Source: Nisaea sp. (GTDB lineage: Bacteria; Pseudomonadota; Alphaproteobacteria; Thalassobaculales; Thalassobaculaceae). Taken from it: 64,000 nucleotides of DNA. The stretch spans positions 78,470 through 142,469 of the forward strand of contig NZ_JAXMNY010000006.1 of assembly GCF_034670185.1 (NCBI RefSeq), in the 5' to 3' direction. Shown here in pieces: positions 27,841 through 37,045 of this stretch (its first letter is position 1; every line of letters starts with the position of its first letter). Under the pieces are notes generated by a model. It saw nothing but the letters and a program-made list of their open reading frames with translations, did no database searches and was not told where the DNA came from. A program made the translations under genes and the position numbers.

Positions 27841-29319
27841 ATGTTGAAATTCTGTTTCGGCCTCATCATCCTGGTCGGCGCGATCACCTTCGCGGCCATT
27901 CAGCTTGCGGACAATCCGGGCCAGATCTCTATCGACTGGCTCGGCTACCATATCGATACCTATTTCGGCGTTGCCTTGCTGGCGCTGCTGGCGTGCCTTT
28001 GGCTGCTGCTTGTCGTCTACCGACTGTTCCGGGGCATCGTCGGCTTGCCTGGCGGGTTTTTCGACCGCCGCGCGGAGCGACGCCGAGATGAGGGTGTGAA
28101 CGCCCTCAGCCTTGGTATGGCGGCGATTGCGGCCGGAGATGCCGAAGAGGCGCGCAAGCAGGCCAAGCGGGCGGAGAAACTTCTCAATGATCCGTCGAAG
28201 ACCCGGCTGCTTTCCGCCCAGGCGGCGGCACTCGGCGGTGATAGCGAGGCTGCGGGCCGTTATTTCGATGCGTTGACCGAAAGTCCGGAAACCCGATTTG
28301 TCGGTCTGGTCGGCAAACTGCGTCAGGCGCTCGACGCGGGCGATCGGGACGAAGCCCTTACGCTTGCGCTCCGTGCCCGCGATTTGCGGCCGGATTCGGG
28401 GTTTGTCGCCCGTACCCTGTTCACGCTGGAGACCGGAGCGGAAGACTGGGATGGCGCGCAGAAGACCCTGTTCGACGCTGTCCGGCGGGACCTGATTCCG
28501 GAAGGCGAGGCGAAGCGCTACCGGATGGCCATCGATATGGAACGCGCCCGGCTGAAGCAGGAAGCCGGCGATCTCGGTGGCGCGGCGGACTTCGCGTTGC
28601 GGGCGCTAGCGGTGGAACCCGCTTTTCCGCCGGCGGTGCAGGTCGCGGTCGAGGCAGAGCAGGTCAAGGGGCGGGACAAGAAAGCACAACGCCTTTTGGA
28701 AGATGCCTGGTCGGCAGCGCCGCATCCGACGTTTGCAAAACTTTATGCCGGTCTCTGGCCGGATGACGACCCTGCCCAGCGGCTGAAACGCATCCAGAAA
28801 TTGACCGATCGGCTGGCTGACGGTCTGGCCGGGCGATTGGCTGTCGCCGAGGCGGCCATCGCGGCCGAACTCTGGGGCGTGGCCCGCGCGGCACTGGAAG
28901 CGATCCCGGATGCGGAGCGCAGCGCCAGCGTGTTTCGATTGCTCGCCTATATGGCACAGGCGGAACGCGGAGATGCGGCGCAGGCCCGTGGTTTTCTGGA
29001 GCGTGCGAGCAATGCGCCGGCCGACCCTGCCTGGACATGCTCCGATTGCGGCGCAACCTCTGGAAGCTGGACGGTCTCGTGTGGCAATTGCGGTCATTTC
29101 GCAACCCTGACCTGGAAACAGCCGCCGCGGGTCTCGGCCCTCGTCGTCCTGCCGGAATCCGATATCGTTCCGGCTCCGGCGCTGATCGAAACGTCAGTTC
29201 CGGCGGAGGCTCCGGCACCGGCCGAGGCGGTTGTCGGGGAGAATGTGGCGTCTGGGCGCCCGGATGAACCATCTGGTGACGAGCCGAACCCGGAAGATGT
29301 GGTACGTCGTCTCGCGTGA
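27841..29319 (+). CDS. hemY: HemY-type membrane TPR protein with C-terminal zinc ribbon
   Basis: 492 residues from ATG 27841. Two N-terminal membrane helices (FGLIILVGAITFAAIQLAD and FGVALLALLACLWLLLVVY) precede TPR repeats in the cytoplasm-facing or periplasmic domain (GDAEEARKQAKRAEKLLNDP and others). This is the TPR 'HemY' of proteobacterial hem operons, not the protoporphyrinogen oxidase of the same name. Unusual here is the C-terminal CSDCG...CGNCG motif from about residue 400, a four-cysteine zinc ribbon like that of LapB/YciM, followed by an Ala/Pro/Glu-rich tail. That suggests metal-dependent partner binding. Confidence 0.9.
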   Translation: MLKFCFGLIILVGAITFAAIQLADNPGQISIDWLGYHIDTYFGVALLALLACLWLLLVVYRLFRGIVGLPGGFFDRRAERRRDEGVNALSLGMAAIAAGDAEEARKQAKRAEKLLNDPSKTRLLSAQAAALGGDSEAAGRYFDALTESPETRFVGLVGKLRQALDAGDRDEALTLALRARDLRPDSGFVARTLFTLETGAEDWDGAQKTLFDAVRRDLIPEGEAKRYRMAIDMERARLKQEAGDLGGAADFALRALAVEPAFPPAVQVAVEAEQVKGRDKKAQRLLEDAWSAAPHPTFAKLYAGLWPDDDPAQRLKRIQKLTDRLADGLAGRLAVAEAAIAAELWGVARAALEAIPDAERSASVFRLLAYMAQAERGDAAQARGFLERASNAPADPAWTCSDCGATSGSWTVSCGNCGHFATLTWKQPPRVSALVVLPESDIVPAPALIETSVPAEAPAPAEAVVGENVASGRPDEPSGDEPNPEDVVRRLA

Positions 29320-29435
29320 CTCTTACTGCACTATGAGTTAATCTGTTGGTTGATTTCAGGGTATTGTAAACCCGCGATACCTCTTGAGGGGCAGGAAGCC
29401 CCGGATCTTTAAGGGCCCAGAATGGAGCCTGTACG

Positions 29436-30227
29436 ATGACGAGTATTTCCAATCTGTCGAGCTTGACCAAATTGCAGGTCGCCCAACCGCGTGTTATCGG
29501 CCAGGAAGCGACGAGCAAGAGTTCAGCCTCGTCTTCTTCATCACCGACCTACCGGACTGCCGAGACAGGAAACAACCTTTTCTCGGCGTCTATCTCCGAC
29601 GGTGACCGCACCACGGCGGGCCTGCAGGAACTGCTTGGCGGCGAGCTTGAGAAGCTGTTCGGTGCTCTCGACCGGAAAAACGACCCGGATGGTTCCGTTT
29701 CACGCGCCCTCGACAGTCTGAAGGATTTGCTCGGCAAAGCCGGAGAAGACCCGTCTGTCTCCGGCTTTCAGATCCGGATTTCCAGTGTCAGCCAGCAATT
29801 GCGTACTGACGATGGCGGGGGGGATGTGTTTTCCAGCATTTCCCAGCTTTCCATTGAGGTCGGGCTGGTCCGTGACGGCAAGATTGCTGCCGAGGACGTG
29901 GCGCTATTGTCCTTTGAAGGCAAGAAGCTTCCCCTGACCGATGCGCAGAAGCAGACCGGTATCGTCACCGGAAGGTTTGTCCTCGACGACCCGGCCACTG
30001 CGTCGAACTCGACCCAGGCGACGGCGGCCGATCAGGCCCTGGAAAGGCTGAAGCTGGTCAGCGACGCTCTCGCCGCGTTCCGGCGCGGGGATCTTGGTCC
30101 GTTGCAGAATATCGAAAGCCTGTTCCGGAGCGGTACGCTGGATGCGGAAAGCGTCCGTGCACTGTCCAGCGCCAAGGACGTCACGAAGAGCGCGGTCTTT
30201 CCGGGTAGCGGTATTCTGGACGTCTGA
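29436..30227 (+). CDS. uncharacterised 263-residue Ser-rich protein
   Basis: I do not recognise a family. The start ATG at 29436 has GGAG at about 29424. No signal peptide or membrane helix. The N-terminal 60 residues are Ser/Thr-rich and likely disordered (SKSSASSSSSPTYRTAE). The rest appears helical with a middle beta-rich segment (FQIRISSVSQQL, ISQLSIEVGLVRDGKIAAEDVALLSFEGKK). Codon use and GC look like the neighbours. It lies between HemY and hemF but with 116 and 82 bp gaps, so operon membership is uncertain. A second unrecognised protein after hemF (31292) has a similar low-complexity start. Confidence 0.65.
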   Translation: MTSISNLSSLTKLQVAQPRVIGQEATSKSSASSSSSPTYRTAETGNNLFSASISDGDRTTAGLQELLGGELEKLFGALDRKNDPDGSVSRALDSLKDLLGKAGEDPSVSGFQIRISSVSQQLRTDDGGGDVFSSISQLSIEVGLVRDGKIAAEDVALLSFEGKKLPLTDAQKQTGIVTGRFVLDDPATASNSTQATAADQALERLKLVSDALAAFRRGDLGPLQNIESLFRSGTLDAESVRALSSAKDVTKSAVFPGSGILDV

Positions 30228-30309
30228 GTCACCCTGGCTCTCGACAGGACTTCCGGCTTCCGGCTAAACCGGGGCGCAGCCCGTGAAGGGCGGCATCGTT
30301 GGTTCAGCA

Positions 30310-31185
30310 ATGGATAGGTCCATGTACATCTCCACCGAAGAACAAAAGGGCGCGGCCCGCGCCTGGTTCGAAAATCTGCGTAATCAGATCTGCGCGGCTT
30401 TCGAGCGTATGGAGGATGATTACGAGGGGCCTCTGAAAGACCGCCCGGCTGGTCGCTTCAAGCGCAAGAGCTGGGAACGCGACGGCGGTGGTGGCGGTGT
30501 CATGTCCGTCATGGAAGGCCGGGTCTTCGAGAAAGTCGGTGTCAATATCTCGACCGTGCACGGCACGTTCTCCGAAGAATTCCGCAAGTCGATTCCCGGA
30601 GCCGACGAGGATCCGCGCTTCTGGGCGGCGGGTATTTCGCTGGTCGCGCATATGCAGTCGCCGAAGGTTCCGGCGGTGCATATGAACACCCGGCACATCA
30701 CAACGACGAAATCCTGGTTCGGCGGCGGTGCCGACCTGACTCCGATGGTGCCGGAGCAGGTGGACACCGACGCCTTCCATGCCGGCCTCAAGGCTGCCTG
30801 CGACAAGCACGATCCAGCCTACTATCCGAAGTTCAAGGACTGGTGCGACGAGTACTTTTTCCTGAAGCACAGGAACGAGCCGCGCGGTGTCGGCGGGATT
30901 TTTTATGACTATCTGGACAGCGACTTCGAAAAGGACTTCGCCTTCACCCGCGATATCGGCACGGCGTTCCTTGAGACGTATCCGGCGATTGCCCGGCGGC
31001 GGATGAACGAGGACTGGACGGAAGAGGAGCGCCACCATCAGCTGGTGCGGCGTGGACGCTATGTTGAGTTCAACCTGATCCATGACCGGGGCACGCTTTT
31101 CGGCCTGAAAACCGGCGGAAATGTTGAGGCTATCCTGATGAGTATGCCTCCGATGGTTATCTGGCCGGCGCCCGGAGACGACTAG
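30310..31185 (+). CDS. hemF: oxygen-dependent coproporphyrinogen-III oxidase
   Basis: About 291 residues. It decarboxylates coproporphyrinogen III to protoporphyrinogen IX using O2 in the cytoplasm. Motifs: [21 protein letters not shown] (in parts), [50 protein letters not shown] and [20 protein letters not shown]. Full length. The start is uncertain: GTG 30283, ATG 30310 and ATG 30322 are all in frame; 30322 has GGATAGG close upstream. Together with hemC and hemD this gives a heme cluster with an aerobic last steps enzyme. Confidence 0.95.
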   Translation: MDRSMYISTEEQKGAARAWFENLRNQICAAFERMEDDYEGPLKDRPAGRFKRKSWERDGGGGGVMSVMEGRVFEKVGVNISTVHGTFSEEFRKSIPGADEDPRFWAAGISLVAHMQSPKVPAVHMNTRHITTTKSWFGGGADLTPMVPEQVDTDAFHAGLKAACDKHDPAYYPKFKDWCDEYFFLKHRNEPRGVGGIFYDYLDSDFEKDFAFTRDIGTAFLETYPAIARRRMNEDWTEEERHHQLVRRGRYVEFNLIHDRGTLFGLKTGGNVEAILMSMPPMVIWPAPGDD

Positions 31186-31291
31186 ACACCAAGTGATACT
31201 CCTATTTCAGTTGGACTCATTTTGCGGATGAATTAACCTTCCGTTAAGACCCGGTGCGGGGGCGCCGGGGTAGTTGAGGCCTTGCTGACTA

Positions 31292-31855
31292 ATGACCATT
31301 TCTGGTGCGTTAAATCTGACGGCGACCAGCGCGCTCGAGAGAGCTGTCGTCAATTCCCGGTCCGGATCGGGCAGTTCGGCTGCCGATATCCGTGAAACGT
31401 CATCAGCCGATGAAGCTCCCGTGACAACCGTGGCTCCCGGAGAGATAGAAAACCGGGAAGAGTCCGGGCAAAGCCCGGCGCCTTTGGCGCCGCGTCCGCT
31501 TGTCGATCCCGCAAATCTTTCACAGGCGCAAGAAGCGGCTGAAGAGACGGACACAGAGACGGAGGATGATGGAACTCTGACGATTTCAGCCCGTCTGGTT
31601 CCGGTGGGGGATGAGGATTCGACGGAGAGCGTCGCCCTTGATGGTCGCCCTGAGGGAGTGAAGGCCGGCGAGCTGGTGAGCGAATCCCAGCGGCTGACGG
31701 GCGAGCCACTGGAAGTTCCAAATTACAGCATCGACCCGGCGGAGCAGGACATTCAGGTGTTTAACGAGCGCATCAGCCGGTCGACCCAAGTGCTCGAATT
31801 CCTGAACAGCCGTCCTGCCCCACGCTCCGGGGGCGGTCTAAGCATCATCGCCTGA
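31292..31855 (+). CDS. uncharacterised 187-residue acidic low-complexity protein
   Basis: No family recognised. It begins MTISGALNLTATSALERAVV and has no signal peptide. Residues about 25-100 are rich in Ser, Pro, Glu and Thr (APLAPRPLVDPANLSQAQEA, EETDTETEDDG) and probably disordered. The C-terminal part has a helical segment (ISRSTQVLEFLNSRP) and ends in GGGLSIIA. Its opening resembles the 263-residue protein upstream of hemF in style only. It ends 13 bp from the stop of the convergent hydratase gene. Confidence 0.6.
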   Translation: MTISGALNLTATSALERAVVNSRSGSGSSAADIRETSSADEAPVTTVAPGEIENREESGQSPAPLAPRPLVDPANLSQAQEAAEETDTETEDDGTLTISARLVPVGDEDSTESVALDGRPEGVKAGELVSESQRLTGEPLEVPNYSIDPAEQDIQVFNERISRSTQVLEFLNSRPAPRSGGGLSIIA

Positions 31856-31868
31856 CGGGGCTTCCCTT

Positions 31869-32639
31869 TTACCCGAACCGCATGTCCGCCTGTCCGAGCC
31901 CGGCAAACTCGATCCGTGCCGCAGTGCCTGCCTTGGCGAAGTGAACGCCGTTCCATGACCCGGTTGTGACCACGTCCCCGGCTTTCAATCCACGCCCCTT
32001 GAGGGAGCCTGTCCGGCCCGGCGCATGATTGGCGAGCCATGCCATCAGGACAAAGGGATCGCCGCCGCCGAAGGTTCCGGTATCCTCGAAGGCGACTGTA
32101 TCGTCGAACAACAAGCGAACGGGCTGAGTGGAGAAGTCGAGCGCCTCGGGGACTGGCATCTCGGTGCCGAGTACGAGCGAGTCATTCGCCTGGAAATCCA
32201 TCAGTGCCCAGAGCGGATCTGTCTTCGGCCAGTTCAGCAGGCGGGATTCGACGATCTCGATGGCGACAATCATGTCCGATACGGCTGCCCTGATATCGTC
32301 GGGGCCATAGTCTGTTTCACGCTGCGGCAAGTCCTGGCCGAGCCGGAAGGCGATCTCGGCCTCCACACCGAAGTTCCGGTGCTCAGCCGAGGCGAGCACC
32401 TGTCCCGAGGGATAGATCTTGCTGGTCGCTATCGGCGATGCGGTCGATTCCGTTCCGGGACTGCCGCCGACTTTCCAGGCGCCCACCTTCCGACCGAGGA
32501 GATCGAACGTAGCATCCTGAATGGCGAAGGCATCGTCACGTGTCTGCGGCGCTTCGGCCGCGGGCAGATCCGCGATTGGCGTGCCGGTCCCGAAAGCTTT
32601 GAACAGCCGCTGGGCTGCGGCACTCACTCTGTCTGACAT
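31869..32639 (-). CDS. 2-keto-4-pentenoate hydratase family protein
   Basis: 256 residues of the MhpD/FAH-related hydratase family. WKVGGSPGTE, VEAEIAFRLGQDLP, the metal-binding E-E region (FGVEAEIAF; AIEIVESRLLNWP) and the late GDVVTTGSWNGV are typical. Such enzymes hydrate 2-oxo-4-pentenoates or decarboxylate oxalocrotonate in aromatic ring breakdown. No other ring-degradation genes are adjacent. AAGGAG precedes the start; the upstream cca gene ends just 2 bp before, so they probably share a transcript. Confidence 0.85.
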   Translation of the reverse strand: MSDRVSAAAQRLFKAFGTGTPIADLPAAEAPQTRDDAFAIQDATFDLLGRKVGAWKVGGSPGTESTASPIATSKIYPSGQVLASAEHRNFGVEAEIAFRLGQDLPQRETDYGPDDIRAAVSDMIVAIEIVESRLLNWPKTDPLWALMDFQANDSLVLGTEMPVPEALDFSTQPVRLLFDDTVAFEDTGTFGGGDPFVLMAWLANHAPGRTGSLKGRGLKAGDVVTTGSWNGVHFAKAGTAARIEFAGLGQADMRFG

Positions 32640-32641
32640 TG

Positions 32642-33850
32642 TTACTCCTTGCCTGCAATGCGGTGGGTCTCAGCGAGGCATTCCTCGTGTCCGGGACCGA
32701 AATCCCGCTCGATCCACCATGATTCGATTTTCCGCAGAAGGTTTCCTACTCCGGGGCCAGCGGCAATCCCCATTTTCACGAGATCGGCACCGCGCAGGGG
32801 CAGGTCGGGTTTTGGCCAATCTTTGGATCGGGCGATGAGGTTTTCGGCTTGCTCCCGGTCGAAGCCGCCACTTGCATAGCCGAGCCGGACGAGATCTTCG
32901 AACAGGAAATTGCCATTGATGTAGATCTGCCGGCGGATCGCAGGGTCATCGGGTATTTCCGCGAGGTTCGTCTGCGACAGGCTGGTGAAGCGGGCCGCTT
33001 CCGCATTTGAGAACCGCATCCGCGCCGACGCGCGGAAAGTCTGTTCGGGCCGCTCCGGCGCGAATGCCGCGAGGCGTAGAATGGGGTCGGCGACTTCGGG
33101 CTCGAACGCGATGAGCCGGGTGAGGGCAGCCGGATCGTAAGGGCCGGGAAGGTAGCTTTGCAGTATCCCGGCTGATTCCATAGCCTCCAGCACGGCGCCC
33201 GGGCCGGGCGCGGCCAGAAGTTTCAGAAACTCGGCTCCGATCCGCTCTCCGGACAGGGTCTCGATCAGCCCGGCATGGTCCGCGCAGGCCTTGAGCCCGA
33301 CGGGATCGATACCGTCCTTGCCGAAATGCGCATGGAACCGGAAGAAGCGGAGAATCCGGAGCACGTCTTCCTGGATGCGGGTTGCCGGATCGCCGACGAA
33401 CCGGACCCGGCCGCTCAGCGCATCGCCGTGCCCGCCGAACGGGTCTTCCAGCGTGCCGTCCGGGCGGAGGAACATGGCGTTCATTGTGAAATCCCGCCGG
33501 GCCGCGTCCTCTTTCCAGTCTTCGGTGAAGGCGACGATCGCGCGCCGTCCGTCGGTCTCGACATCGAGTCGAAGTGTGGTGATCTCGAAATGCTCGTGAT
33601 TGATGACCGCCGTCACCGTGCCGTGCTGCAGGCCAGTCGGCACAACCCTGATGCCGGCATCTTTCAGAAGCTCGGTTGTCTTCTCCGGCGTGTGACGTGT
33701 GGCGATGTCGATATCCGCGATGGGTAAGTGCAATACCGCGCTGCGCACGCAGCCGCCAACGAAGCGCGCCATGTCGCCGTCCTGGTTCAGGGCGTCCATC
33801 ACGGCCCGCGTCTCGGGGCTGGTCATCCAGGGTAGCGGAGAAATGCGCAT
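32642..33850 (-). CDS. cca: CCA tRNA nucleotidyltransferase
   Basis: 402 residues, class II type polymerase-beta fold enzyme of usual length for Alphaproteobacteria. FVGGCVRSAVL and the catalytic DIDIATRHTPEKT (two Asp) are at the N-terminus, followed by RRDFTMNAMFLRPDGTLEDPFGG and RILRFFRFHAHFG. It adds or repairs the 3' CCA of tRNAs. Encoded in the order DUF1285-NUDIX-CCA on one strand, with 9 bp between the NUDIX stop and this start. Confidence 0.93.
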   Translation of the reverse strand: MRISPLPWMTSPETRAVMDALNQDGDMARFVGGCVRSAVLHLPIADIDIATRHTPEKTTELLKDAGIRVVPTGLQHGTVTAVINHEHFEITTLRLDVETDGRRAIVAFTEDWKEDAARRDFTMNAMFLRPDGTLEDPFGGHGDALSGRVRFVGDPATRIQEDVLRILRFFRFHAHFGKDGIDPVGLKACADHAGLIETLSGERIGAEFLKLLAAPGPGAVLEAMESAGILQSYLPGPYDPAALTRLIAFEPEVADPILRLAAFAPERPEQTFRASARMRFSNAEAARFTSLSQTNLAEIPDDPAIRRQIYINGNFLFEDLVRLGYASGGFDREQAENLIARSKDWPKPDLPLRGADLVKMGIAAGPGVGNLLRKIESWWIERDFGPGHEECLAETHRIAGKE

Positions 33851-33859
33851 CAGAGGGAC

Positions 33860-34480
33860 TCAGGCATCGACGCGGGGGAGTAGCACGTCGACGAAGTTCA
33901 CCAGCATTCCGGCGGTCGCGCCCCAGATGTAATAATCACCATAGGGCATGGCATAGAAGCTGCGGATCTTGTTGTTCCATTCCCGGCTGTGCCGTTCGTG
34001 ATTTTTGCGGTCCAGAAAGAATGCGAGCGGGACCTCGAAGATTTCCTGCACTTCCATCGGATCGGCCCGCATGTCGAAAGGCGGGGTGAGCAGGCCGACC
34101 ACTGGCGTGATCTCGAAGCCGGTGCGGGTGCTGTAGAGGTCGAGCTGGCCGACAATATCGATGTGCCGGCGATGGATGCCGACTTCTTCTTCGGTCTCGC
34201 GCAGGGCGGTGTCGACAGGGCCGTCATCGTGGGACTCGGCCCGGCCCCCCGGAAAGCTGACCTGCCCCGGATGGACCGGCAAATCCTCCGACCGCTTGGT
34301 CAGCAGCATGGTGAGGCCCTCGTCGCGCTCCACAATCGGGATGAGAACGGAAGCCGGCCGGTTCTTGGCCGGCGGCTTCATGTCCGGGTTCAGGTCGTGA
34401 TCGCCGCGGCCTTTTTCCGTGTCCTGTGGGGCAAGCCCTTCAAACGCCATCCGTAGCCGGCTGCTGTCGAAATTATGCAT
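33860..34480 (-). CDS. NUDIX hydrolase, CoA pyrophosphatase type
   Basis: 206 residues. The NUDIX box is clear: GGRAESHDDGPVDTALRETE continuing EEVGI. Just before it, LLTKRSEDLPVHPGQVSFPGG is the UPF0035/CoA-pyrophosphatase signature. These enzymes split CoA and its derivatives to 3',5'-ADP and phosphopantetheine. Its ATG overlaps the DUF1285 stop (ATGA). Confidence 0.9.
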   Translation of the reverse strand: MHNFDSSRLRMAFEGLAPQDTEKGRGDHDLNPDMKPPAKNRPASVLIPIVERDEGLTMLLTKRSEDLPVHPGQVSFPGGRAESHDDGPVDTALRETEEEVGIHRRHIDIVGQLDLYSTRTGFEITPVVGLLTPPFDMRADPMEVQEIFEVPLAFFLDRKNHERHSREWNNKIRSFYAMPYGDYYIWGATAGMLVNFVDVLLPRVDA

Positions 34481-35067
34481 CAGATGGTACCGAGTTCATG
34501 AAATACGCCGTCGCTCCAGAGTCCGAGAGTGGTTTTACCGTCGCGCTCAAGGCTCACTGCCTGATCCACCAGATCGTAGAACACCGGACGCAGGATCAGG
34601 GCATCCAAACCATTTCCTGTATCGATATAGGGTCGCGGCTCCCCGGTTTCAGCATCGGTAACCACACGAATGCAATGTTTGGCATCGGCGATCACAATGA
34701 GGTCAAGGTTTGTTCGGAGCATAAGTCTCGGAGATGTCATTTCCGCTGACCCCGCATCGTCGTACCATGCTTCGACGATTGTAAAGGGAGCGTCGTCGAC
34801 CGTGATCTTGCCTCGTTCGACCGGCGTTCTGAGAGAGTAGCCGCCATCTTCGTCGCGGTGCAGGATGGTTGCGAAGAGCTTTACTAGGGCTTGGCGGGTG
34901 AACGGCGCGCCCTGGTGGTACCATGTGCCGTCTACGGCGATCCGAATGCCGTAGTGGCCCATATCGATCTGTTTGCGTTGTTCGCGCTTGCCTGTTGCAG
35001 CAGCTGCGATACGCTCTAACTGATCTGGTGTGGGGGAGACATCGGAAGGCGCGTTCGATGCGGTCAT
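34480..35067 (-). CDS. DUF1285 family protein
   Basis: 195 residues. IRIAVDGTWYHQGAPFTRQALVKLFATIL, GYSLRTPVERGKITVDDAPF, and NGLDALILRPVFYDLVDQA are the hallmarks of DUF1285. No signal peptide. Function unknown; it is nearly always next to the CoA-type NUDIX and CCA transferase in Alphaproteobacteria, as here, and divergent from the moxR operon with 85 bp between starts. Confidence 0.88.
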   Translation of the reverse strand: MTASNAPSDVSPTPDQLERIAAAATGKREQRKQIDMGHYGIRIAVDGTWYHQGAPFTRQALVKLFATILHRDEDGGYSLRTPVERGKITVDDAPFTIVEAWYDDAGSAEMTSPRLMLRTNLDLIVIADAKHCIRVVTDAETGEPRPYIDTGNGLDALILRPVFYDLVDQAVSLERDGKTTLGLWSDGVFHELGTI

Positions 35068-35152
35068 CGGTTGTTGGCTGCTTCTATGGGTTCTTCGTTA
35101 TGCGCCGCCGGTTGCCGGCGGAGCTCATGATTAAGAAGGAAGTATAGAGTCC

Positions 35153-36163
35153 ATGACCAATTCCTCCACTCTCGATCATCGGCTTGAAACCGACACAGTT
35201 GAAAAAATCGATGCACTCGGCGCGCGCATGGCCAAGGCCAGGGCGCAAATCGAAGCGGTGATCTTCGGTCAGCGTGCGGTTATCGACGAGACGCTGACCA
35301 CCGTTCTTGCCGGCGGGCATGCCCTGTTGATCGGGGTGCCGGGGCTTGCCAAAACGCGGCTTGTCGAAACCCTTGGCACCGTTCTTGGGCTTGATGACAA
35401 ACGCATCCAATGTACGCCCGATCTGATGCCCGCCGATATCGTCGGCGCGGAAATCCTTGAAGAATCGGACGACGGAAAGCGGCATTTCCGCTTCGTGAAG
35501 GGGCCTGTCTTTGCGCAGATCCTGATGGCGGACGAAATCAACCGTGCCAGCCCGCGGACCCAGTCTGCCCTGCTGCAAGCCATGCAGGAACGCACGGTCT
35601 CCGTCGGCGGCCATACCTACGATCTGCCGGCGCCTTTCATGGTGCTGGCGACCCAGAATCCGCTTGAGCAGGAAGGCACCTATCCACTTCCGGAAGCCCA
35701 GCTCGACCGGTTCCTGATGCAGATCGATGTCGGCTATCCGGACCGGGATGCGGAACGCCGCATGTTGCTGGCCACGACCGGCAGCGAGGAGTCGAAGGTC
35801 GAACCGGTGCTGAACGCGGCTGAGCTGATTGATGCGCAGAAACTGCTGCGGCAGATCCCGGTCGGTGAAACCGTGCTTGAGGCTATCCTTGAAATCGTGC
35901 GGTCCGGCCGGCTGGAAACCACCGAGGTGGACGAGGTGAAGCGGCATGTGGCCTGGGGGCCCGGCCCCCGCGCCAGCCAGGCGCTGATGCTGGCGGTTCG
36001 GGCGCGTGCCATCCTGGACGGCCGCCTGTCTCCGTCGGTCGAGGATGTGCTTGATCTGGCACCGCCGGTCCTGCGGCATCGTATGGCTCTGAACTTTGCC
36101 GCACGCGCGGAAGGTGTCTCGCTCGACGATATCATCCAGCGCCTGTTGGCTCCGTATCGCTGA
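35153..36163 (+). CDS. MoxR family AAA+ ATPase
   Basis: 336 residues. Walker A GVPGLAKTRLVETLG, Walker B ILMADEINRASPRTQSALLQAMQE, sensor FMVLATQNPLEQEGTYPLPEAQLDRF. MoxR ATPases act as chaperones that activate partner proteins, usually VWA-domain proteins coded next to them. It starts a four-gene operon with DUF58, BatA/DUF4159 and a glutamine-amidotransferase-like membrane protein; the order is conserved in Alphaproteobacteria. Client unknown. Confidence 0.94.
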   Translation: MTNSSTLDHRLETDTVEKIDALGARMAKARAQIEAVIFGQRAVIDETLTTVLAGGHALLIGVPGLAKTRLVETLGTVLGLDDKRIQCTPDLMPADIVGAEILEESDDGKRHFRFVKGPVFAQILMADEINRASPRTQSALLQAMQERTVSVGGHTYDLPAPFMVLATQNPLEQEGTYPLPEAQLDRFLMQIDVGYPDRDAERRMLLATTGSEESKVEPVLNAAELIDAQKLLRQIPVGETVLEAILEIVRSGRLETTEVDEVKRHVAWGPGPRASQALMLAVRARAILDGRLSPSVEDVLDLAPPVLRHRMALNFAARAEGVSLDDIIQRLLAPYR

Positions 36164-36177
36164 GCCGGGGCGCCCCG

Positions 36178-37035
36178 ATGCGTCATCATGCCGAAGAACT
36201 CGCCGGAAAATTCCCGCCGCTTCTGGTCGCGGCGGAGCGGGTTGCTGCGACTGTTTCCCAAGGTATGCACGGCCGCCGGCGCGTCGGCATGGGAGAAGCC
36301 TTCTGGCAGTTCCGGCCCTATCAGGTGACAGACTCGGTCCGCCGGATCGACTGGCGCCGCACGGCGCGGACCGATGAGGTCTATGTCCGGGAGACAGAAT
36401 GGGAAGCGTCGCAGAGCGTCTGGCTTTGGCGCGATTCCTCACCTTCTATGCGGTTTTCCTCGGATCGGACCCTGCCTGAAAAAGCGGTGCGGACCGATCT
36501 TCTCACGCTTGCTCTTGGCGCCCTCCTGGTCGAGGCCGGGGAGCGTATCGCCCTGCTGGGCGAAGGCATACCGCCACGCGGCGGCAGGAGCGGTCTGAAC
36601 CTCTTCGCAAACACTCTGGAAAATGCACGGGACAGTGCCGCGAGCCTTCCTGCCCTTGAAAGCCTGCCACGCCATGCCGTCATGGTTCTGGTGTCCGACT
36701 TCATGGAACCCGCGGCGGACTATGCCGGGATCATCGGGCATTACGCCGCAGCCGGTGTATCCGGGTTCCTGCTGCAGGTGACCGATCCGGCCGAAGAGGC
36801 ATTTCCGTTCCAGGGCCGAATTCGCTTCGAAGGCACCGAGGCCGAGGCATCGCATTTGCTACGGCGTGCTGACCGGGTGCGGGACGCCTATATCGAGAAA
36901 CTGGCAAAGCACCGGGCGCAGCTGAAGGATGTTTGCCGGAGTGCGGGATGGTTCTTTGCCCAGCACGTCACGACGGAGCCGCCTGAATCCGCCCTGCTCA
37001 AGCTCTATACCGCGATGACGCGGCAGGACGGGTGA
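36178..37035 (+). CDS. DUF58 domain protein
   Basis: 285 residues. The DUF58 motif VGMGEAFWQFRPYQVTDSVRRIDWRRTART followed by VYVRETEWEASQSVWLWRD is clear (given here in pieces). The rest is a VWA-like domain with a DSSPSM metal-site remnant. No membrane helices, unlike longer DUF58 proteins. It lies 14 bp after moxR and is the likely direct partner of the ATPase. Confidence 0.92.
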   Translation: MRHHAEELAGKFPPLLVAAERVAATVSQGMHGRRRVGMGEAFWQFRPYQVTDSVRRIDWRRTARTDEVYVRETEWEASQSVWLWRDSSPSMRFSSDRTLPEKAVRTDLLTLALGALLVEAGERIALLGEGIPPRGGRSGLNLFANTLENARDSAASLPALESLPRHAVMVLVSDFMEPAADYAGIIGHYAAAGVSGFLLQVTDPAEEAFPFQGRIRFEGTEAEASHLLRRADRVRDAYIEKLAKHRAQLKDVCRSAGWFFAQHVTTEPPESALLKLYTAMTRQDG

Positions 37036-37045
37036 GGGCGCGCGG

